From NCBI GenBank assembly GCA_020851855.1, contig JADZBY010000457.1, positions 1 through 47,154 of the forward strand: a DNA stretch of 47,154 nucleotides, given 5' to 3'. This DNA comes from Anaerolineae bacterium. Lineage in GTDB: Bacteria; Chloroflexota; Anaerolineae; Aggregatilineales; UBA2796. The notes under the pieces are model-generated. The model made no database searches. It was not told where the DNA came from and saw only the letters and a list, made by a program, of their open reading frames with translations. Shown here piece by piece: positions 44,228 to 47,154 of the stretch; within the stretch, counting starts at the first letter, position 1; each line of letters opens with the position of its first letter. The translations under genes were made by a program, and so were the position numbers.

Positions 44228-45525
44228 TCCCTTACCTCCATCGCGGCAATCCGCGCAATCGCTTTGTGGAACATCAGCCCCACTGCGCCGGTCTTGCCCT
44301 TGCGGTTCTTCCAGAAGTCGGCCTTCAAAGGCAGCATGGATGCGGGGTCTTTGGGTGGATAGTCGGTGTCTTCTTTCAGGTAGATGACGGTATCCGCGTG
44401 CTGGGTGATGGCCTTTGATTCGCGTGTTTCGCCATCAGCATTGACCTGTGACGCCGTGAAGACGTGAATCCCCAACTCCATGGCCGCCTCTTTCAAACCT
44501 TGCGCCACGGCCCCAACTTCCTGTTCGCGATTGAACTGGCGGTTCATCACGTTCGGTTTGCCCAGTTGGATGTAGTCGAACGCGGCCAGCCCCACCGGCC
44601 CGTATTGTGCGCTGATGCGCTTGACCTCGTACACCAGATCAGCCGGCGATGCGCCCTTGCGCGAAACCGGATGCAGCGGCATTTGAAGGATGCGCGCTAA
44701 CCCATCCTGCACCTTGCGCTTGACTTCGCACTTCTGCGTCGGGTTCAATTTCACGATGGCTTCGGGCGACAGATCAACGCCGGATTCACACGCCGCAATT
44801 GCTTCCACCAGGTCTTCTTCGTTTTGCTCCAGCGACAGGATCACACCCCGGTAGCCCTTGCGCGCCGCGTGCAGCAGCAGGTTCAGCATGATGGTGGTTT
44901 TGCCGTGGCCTGGCAGCGCGCCGAACACGGTCAAGCGCCCAGGTCGCCAGCCGGTCAACTTGTGATCGAACGCGCTGATGCCCGTGGGGATGCCTGGCAC
45001 CACGCCTGTATCGACCGTGGTCTCAAAGTCCGTCCAGAACTTATCAATGGCGTCGGCGAGCGTCACCTCGCGCCGGATGGCTGTATCAGTAACAGCTTTG
45101 ATGAGGGCGGATTGTGCGCGGTCAATCAGCGCATCGGCGTCAAGGTCGGGTGTCCAGGCGTCTTTGGCAATCGCGCTGGCGGCCTGAATTAAGCGCCGCG
45201 ACAGCGCCTTGCGCTTGACGATTTGCGCGTATGCCTGCACGTTGAGCGCTGTGTAAACGCCGGTGGTCAGTTGCGCCAGGTACACTTCCCCGCCGATCTC
45301 GGTCAGTTGATTGCGCTCCGCAAGACAGCGCGCCACGGTGAACAGGTCAGTTCGATCTCCCAGCGCCAGCACCACCTCGTACACCCAGCCGTTCTTCGTC
45401 AGGTAGAAGTCTTCCGGTTTCAGGTAGGACGCAACTGGCGCAATAGCCGAGGGGTCAATCAACAGACTGCCCAGCACCGCTTCTTCGGCTTCCTCATCGT
45501 GGGGCGGTAGCACAACCTGCGTCAT
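44224..45525 (-). CDS. dnaB: DnaB-type replicative helicase, 433 aa
   Basis: Hexameric 5'-3' helicase that unwinds DNA at the phage fork. N-terminal DnaB domain (DEEAEEAVLGSLLIDPSAIA) and C-terminal RecA-like motor with Walker A GALPGHGKT (202-210), Walker B LAAFDYIQL (Asp317), the sensor FTASQVN, and the KNRKGKTG arginine-finger region near the end. Normal length for the family. It follows the initiator gene with a 4-base overlap, as lambda P follows O. Confidence 0.94.
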   Translation of the reverse strand: MTQVVLPPHDEEAEEAVLGSLLIDPSAIAPVASYLKPEDFYLTKNGWVYEVVLALGDRTDLFTVARCLAERNQLTEIGGEVYLAQLTTGVYTALNVQAYAQIVKRKALSRRLIQAASAIAKDAWTPDLDADALIDRAQSALIKAVTDTAIRREVTLADAIDKFWTDFETTVDTGVVPGIPTGISAFDHKLTGWRPGRLTVFGALPGHGKTTIMLNLLLHAARKGYRGVILSLEQNEEDLVEAIAACESGVDLSPEAIVKLNPTQKCEVKRKVQDGLARILQMPLHPVSRKGASPADLVYEVKRISAQYGPVGLAAFDYIQLGKPNVMNRQFNREQEVGAVAQGLKEAAMELGIHVFTASQVNADGETRESKAITQHADTVIYLKEDTDYPPKDPASMLPLKADFWKNRKGKTGAVGLMFHKAIARIAAMEVRE

Positions 45526-46325
45526 ACCTTCACCGCCGTATAGACCGTGTTACCGTTGGCGTCCACAGATTCAGCGTATTCCACGCGCTCAGCGCCGGGC
45601 GCGAGGGTTGGCGCATGGCCGTTGCCGTTACGGGATAGGCCCTTGCGGTAGTTCTCTAGCATCCACCCAACGCGCTTGAAGTCCTTCACGTCATGGTTCA
45701 GCTTGAACTCTTTCAGCACGCGCCGCCACAGGACAATGTTGGTTGCCGTCTCTACGATCTCGGCGCGCTGTGCATCATTCGGAATAAACCCAAATGCGGC
45801 GATATATTCCGCAATGGCCGGATGCTTGGAACTGGGAATGGGCGCTTGCGCTCGCGGCTTCTGATTTGAAGGTGGCGCGGCTGGCGCTGGCGCATCCTCA
45901 GTCTGGTTCTTTTCAGTCTGGTTATTCAGTCTGGTTAGAGGTGCAGAAGTGCCACTAATGGCGGTGGCAGTTTTGCCACTAATGTCAGTGGCAGAAGTGC
46001 CACTAATGGCGGATGCTCCATTAGTGGCAATATTGCCACTAATGGCCTTGATTGTGTAAATAGTGCTCTGGCTGAAACGGCGCTTGCGCTCTATCCAGCC
46101 GCCTGCCTCCAGTTCGCGCACCGCCTTAGCGATAGTGCGACGGTTCATGCCTGTTAGCTCTTGCAGCGTGTCGTAAGAGGGGAACGAATCGCCCGTTTTT
46201 CCGTTCGTGTAGTAGCGCAACGTGACAAATAGGCGAAAGGCTGTATGGCTCATACCTTTCGCGCCCTCGATAAAGGTGTTGGGGACGGTGGCGAATTGCC
46301 CGATTGCATCGACAAGTTTGCTCAT
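45522..46325 (-). CDS. Replication initiator with HTH domain, 267 aa
   Basis: ATG 46325 with GAGGTC upstream. The N-terminal winged helix (residues about 20-90: MSHTAFRLFVTLRYYTNGKT, PSYDTLQELTGMNRRTIAKA, RELEAGGWIERKRRFSQSTI) is the HTH_36/lambda-O-like type. The low-complexity middle (about 95-150) is encoded by a repeat array that looks like the replication origin. The C-terminal domain (HPAIAEYIAAFGFIPNDAQR ... VKDFKRVGWMLENYR) may contact the helicase or its loader. It is the equivalent of lambda O. Confidence 0.82.
   Translation of the reverse strand: MSKLVDAIGQFATVPNTFIEGAKGMSHTAFRLFVTLRYYTNGKTGDSFPSYDTLQELTGMNRRTIAKAVRELEAGGWIERKRRFSQSTIYTIKAISGNIATNGASAISGTSATDISGKTATAISGTSAPLTRLNNQTEKNQTEDAPAPAAPPSNQKPRAQAPIPSSKHPAIAEYIAAFGFIPNDAQRAEIVETATNIVLWRRVLKEFKLNHDVKDFKRVGWMLENYRKGLSRNGNGHAPTLAPGAERVEYAESVDANGNTVYTAVKV
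45898..46044. other. Candidate replication origin (iteron array)
   Basis: TGCCACTAATG occurs at 45950, 45974, 45998 and 46034, and inverted at 46019-46029. Each copy is half of a dyad: (A)GTGGCA, 4 bp, TGCCAC(T), with centres 24, 24 and 36 bp apart; the last is a perfect 26-bp palindrome (46019-46044). Beside it TCAGTCTGGTT occurs at 45898, 45913 and 45926; the last is 13 bp after the second, thus out of reading frame, so conservation is at the DNA level. Position inside the initiator gene is that of lambda ori in gene O. Confidence 0.82.
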
Positions 46326-46333
46326 TGTTGACC

Positions 46334-46633
46334 TCAGTACGCCCTCGTGAATCGGTCTGCGACCCACGACCACACCGCTTGTCTGATGCGCAACGGGTAA
46401 ATTGCTTTGCTGCCCTTCTTGCTGTTGCATATCCGACAGCACAAAACGAAGTTCTCCATGTCGTCTTTGCCGCCCCTGGCCTGTGGGTGGATGTGGTCTA
46501 CACAGGCTTTGTTTGCTGCATTGGGTTGCTTGGGGTCGTTGGTTAAGGTGCAACCACAATACACACAGTACCAACCGCCGTCCCTTGCGGCTATCTTGGC
46601 TCCGAACCTCTGCACTAACGTATGCGAACTCAT
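46334..46633 (-). CDS. HNH endonuclease, 99 aa
   Basis: Small HNH nuclease with zinc-binding cysteines: WYCVYCGC (C23, C26), VDHIHPQARGGKDDMENFVL (D46-H47, N61) and CCRICNSKKGSK (C66, C69). All catalytic and zinc residues are present. GGGGAGGA ribosome site. Such genes serve as homing nucleases or help cos cleavage in packaging; here it heads the replication operon, far from terminase, with its own promoter and a long structured leader, which favours a homing-type or regulatory role. Confidence 0.9.
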   Translation of the reverse strand: MSSHTLVQRFGAKIAARDGGWYCVYCGCTLTNDPKQPNAANKACVDHIHPQARGGKDDMENFVLCCRICNSKKGSKAIYPLRIRQAVWSWVADRFTRAY

Positions 46634-46659
46634 GGCGGTTCCTCCCCAGGAAAACGCAA

Positions 46660-46751
46660 AACGGGCTACTTAATCCAGTGCTGGCTAGGCCGCCTCCGCC
46701 GACGCCACAAGACGCCGACATCGGCACCAGCACTGGACTAAATAGCCCGTT
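46660..46751 (-). ncRNA. 25-bp stem RNA leader of the HNH/replication operon
   Basis: Arms 46660-46684 and 46727-46751 pair over 25 positions around a 42-base GC-rich loop. In minus-strand RNA all 25 pairs form, two as G-U; in plus-strand RNA those two are A-C mismatches. The structure thus suits the leftward transcript, between its promoter (46861-46888) and the HNH ribosome site. A UUAGGCC stretch upstream (near 46817-46811) can pair with GGCCUAG in the loop, a possible pseudoknot. An AAACC/GGTTT stem with six T (46768-46792) upstream of it resembles an attenuator. Confidence 0.65.
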
Positions 46752-46860
46752 CCAGGCAACACGCAACAAAAAACCGTTTGCCCTTGTGGTTTGCCTGATC
46801 GGATTGCGGGGCCTAACCGCTCTCCGGGCGTTTTGACAATCGGTTGCGCTTGCCAAATAC

Positions 46861-46888
46861 ATTTTACGCTAATCCTTGTGTGTGTCAA
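46861..46888 (-). promoter_or_regulatory. Promoter of the HNH/replication operon
   Basis: Minus strand TTGACA (46888-46883), 16 bp, TAAAAT (46866-46861). Transcription should begin near 46854, leaving a leader of about 220 bases before the HNH start. The whole non-coding stretch is 46634-46943: hairpin, this promoter, possible attenuator, long stem. Confidence 0.8.
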
Positions 46889-46890
46889 TC

Positions 46891-46922
46891 GCGCTCGCAG
46901 ATGCCGCCACACCTGCGAGCGC
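46891..46922 (-). terminator. Hairpin at the end of the bet operon
   Basis: GCGCTCGCAG (46891-46900) pairs perfectly with CTGCGAGCGC (46913-46922), 22 bases after the bet stop and two bases before the -35 of the next promoter. No T-run follows on the minus strand, so it may pause or protect the transcript instead of ending it. Confidence 0.45.
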
Positions 46923-46943
46923 CCTAACAAAAATGGGTAATGG

Positions 46944-47154
46944 CTACTTTGTGGGTGTGGCGAACACTTCCAGCGCGTCGGCGTTGACGATCTCGGACGC
47001 CTGCTCGCACGCGGCTTTCAGCGCGTCGGCGACACGATGCAGGCTGGCAATCGTCTGCTCGCTGTCACCGTAGGCGGCGCGCGCCTGGACAATCAGCGCG
47101 TCCAGCCTGCGTGCGCCTTCCTCATCGCCCGCCTGTGACAGCTTGCTCACCCAC
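46944..47154 (-). CDS. bet: Bet recombinase, C-terminal part
   Basis: Continuation of the gene at 1-840 across the artificial ends. The stretch 47028-47154 duplicates 1-127. The new part (47027-46944) encodes the last 27 residues and the stop TAG: it reads LKAACEQASEIVNADALEVF and ends ATPTK. Variable tail without a known motif. A separate start at 47150 is not needed once the circle is closed. Confidence 0.9.
   Translation of the reverse strand, partial: WVSKLSQAGDEEGARRLDALIVQARAAYGDSEQTIASLHRVADALKAACEQASEIVNADALEVFATPTK
47028..47154. repeat. Terminal direct repeat, right copy
   Basis: Identical to 1-127; see the left copy. One copy should be removed to give the circular 47,027-bp genome. 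Confidence 0.95.

Noticed and set aside
45939..46044. CRISPR array or protein repeat explanation for the TGCCACTAATG copies
   Set aside because: Repeats are 11 bp, spaced 15-36 bp, one is inverted and dyads are present; the flanking TCAGTCTGGTT copies are out of frame. An origin explains this better.
46634..46943. An additional small gene in the 310-base gap
   Set aside because: No frame with start, ribosome site and plausible composition; promoter and RNA structure account for the region.

Overview
The window is a complete temperate siphovirus genome assembled as a circle. Its first 127 bases are repeated exactly as its last 127 bases (1-127 = 47028-47154), so the molecule is 47,027 bp and one gene (Bet/RecT-type recombinase) is cut by the arbitrary linearisation point. 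GC content looks near 60 % by eye, with a few AT-richer islands. Several secreted products are of a style common in Chloroflexota (Pro/Thr-rich linkers, an Excalibur calcium-binding tail, an FxLYD domain), so a Chloroflexota host is the best guess. This is an inference; nothing here names the host directly.

Layout. A divergent control region lies at about 2176-2288. To its right a small XRE repressor-like gene is followed by genes that look like lysogenic-conversion or accessory genes (FxLYD protein, Excalibur protein, an AT-rich orphan). Then come the late genes, all rightward: holin-like membrane proteins, small and large terminase, portal, MuF-like head protein, a long protease/scaffold fusion, major capsid protein, two glycosyltransferase genes, head-tail and tail proteins, a frameshifted tail-assembly chaperone, tape measure, tail tip proteins, and two cell-wall-active enzymes with SH3-like N termini. 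The late arm ends at 36537.

To the left of the control region, and continuing through the artificial ends, is the leftward early arm: an RHH regulator, small proteins, Bet recombinase, HNH nuclease, replication initiator, DnaB-type helicase, a PolX-like nucleotidyltransferase, many small coupled genes, a T5orf172 nuclease-like gene, a block of membrane proteins and a lipoprotein, and finally a large serine integrase (36561-38219) that converges on the end of the late arm.

The most unusual content is in the non-coding DNA. (1) At least four late transcription units begin with the same module: TANAAT, exactly 8 bp, TCGAA (three of four copies), then a GC-rich hairpin with a T-run, placed directly upstream of the holin, portal, protease/capsid and tail-tube genes. 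It reads as a promoter that fires straight into an intrinsic terminator, so a late antitermination switch is a plausible reading. (2) Both HNH nuclease genes have their own TTGACA promoter and a long structured 5' leader. In each, two base pairs of the long stem work (as G-U) only in RNA of the nuclease sense strand, and one leader has two interleaved long stems. (3) A lambda-like replication origin lies inside the initiator gene: four dyads built on TGCCACTAATG plus three TCAGTCTGGTT repeats that are not all in the same reading frame. (4) The prohead protease is fused to a 2H phosphoesterase (2'-5' RNA ligase-like) domain, a fold also used by phage anti-CBASS enzymes.
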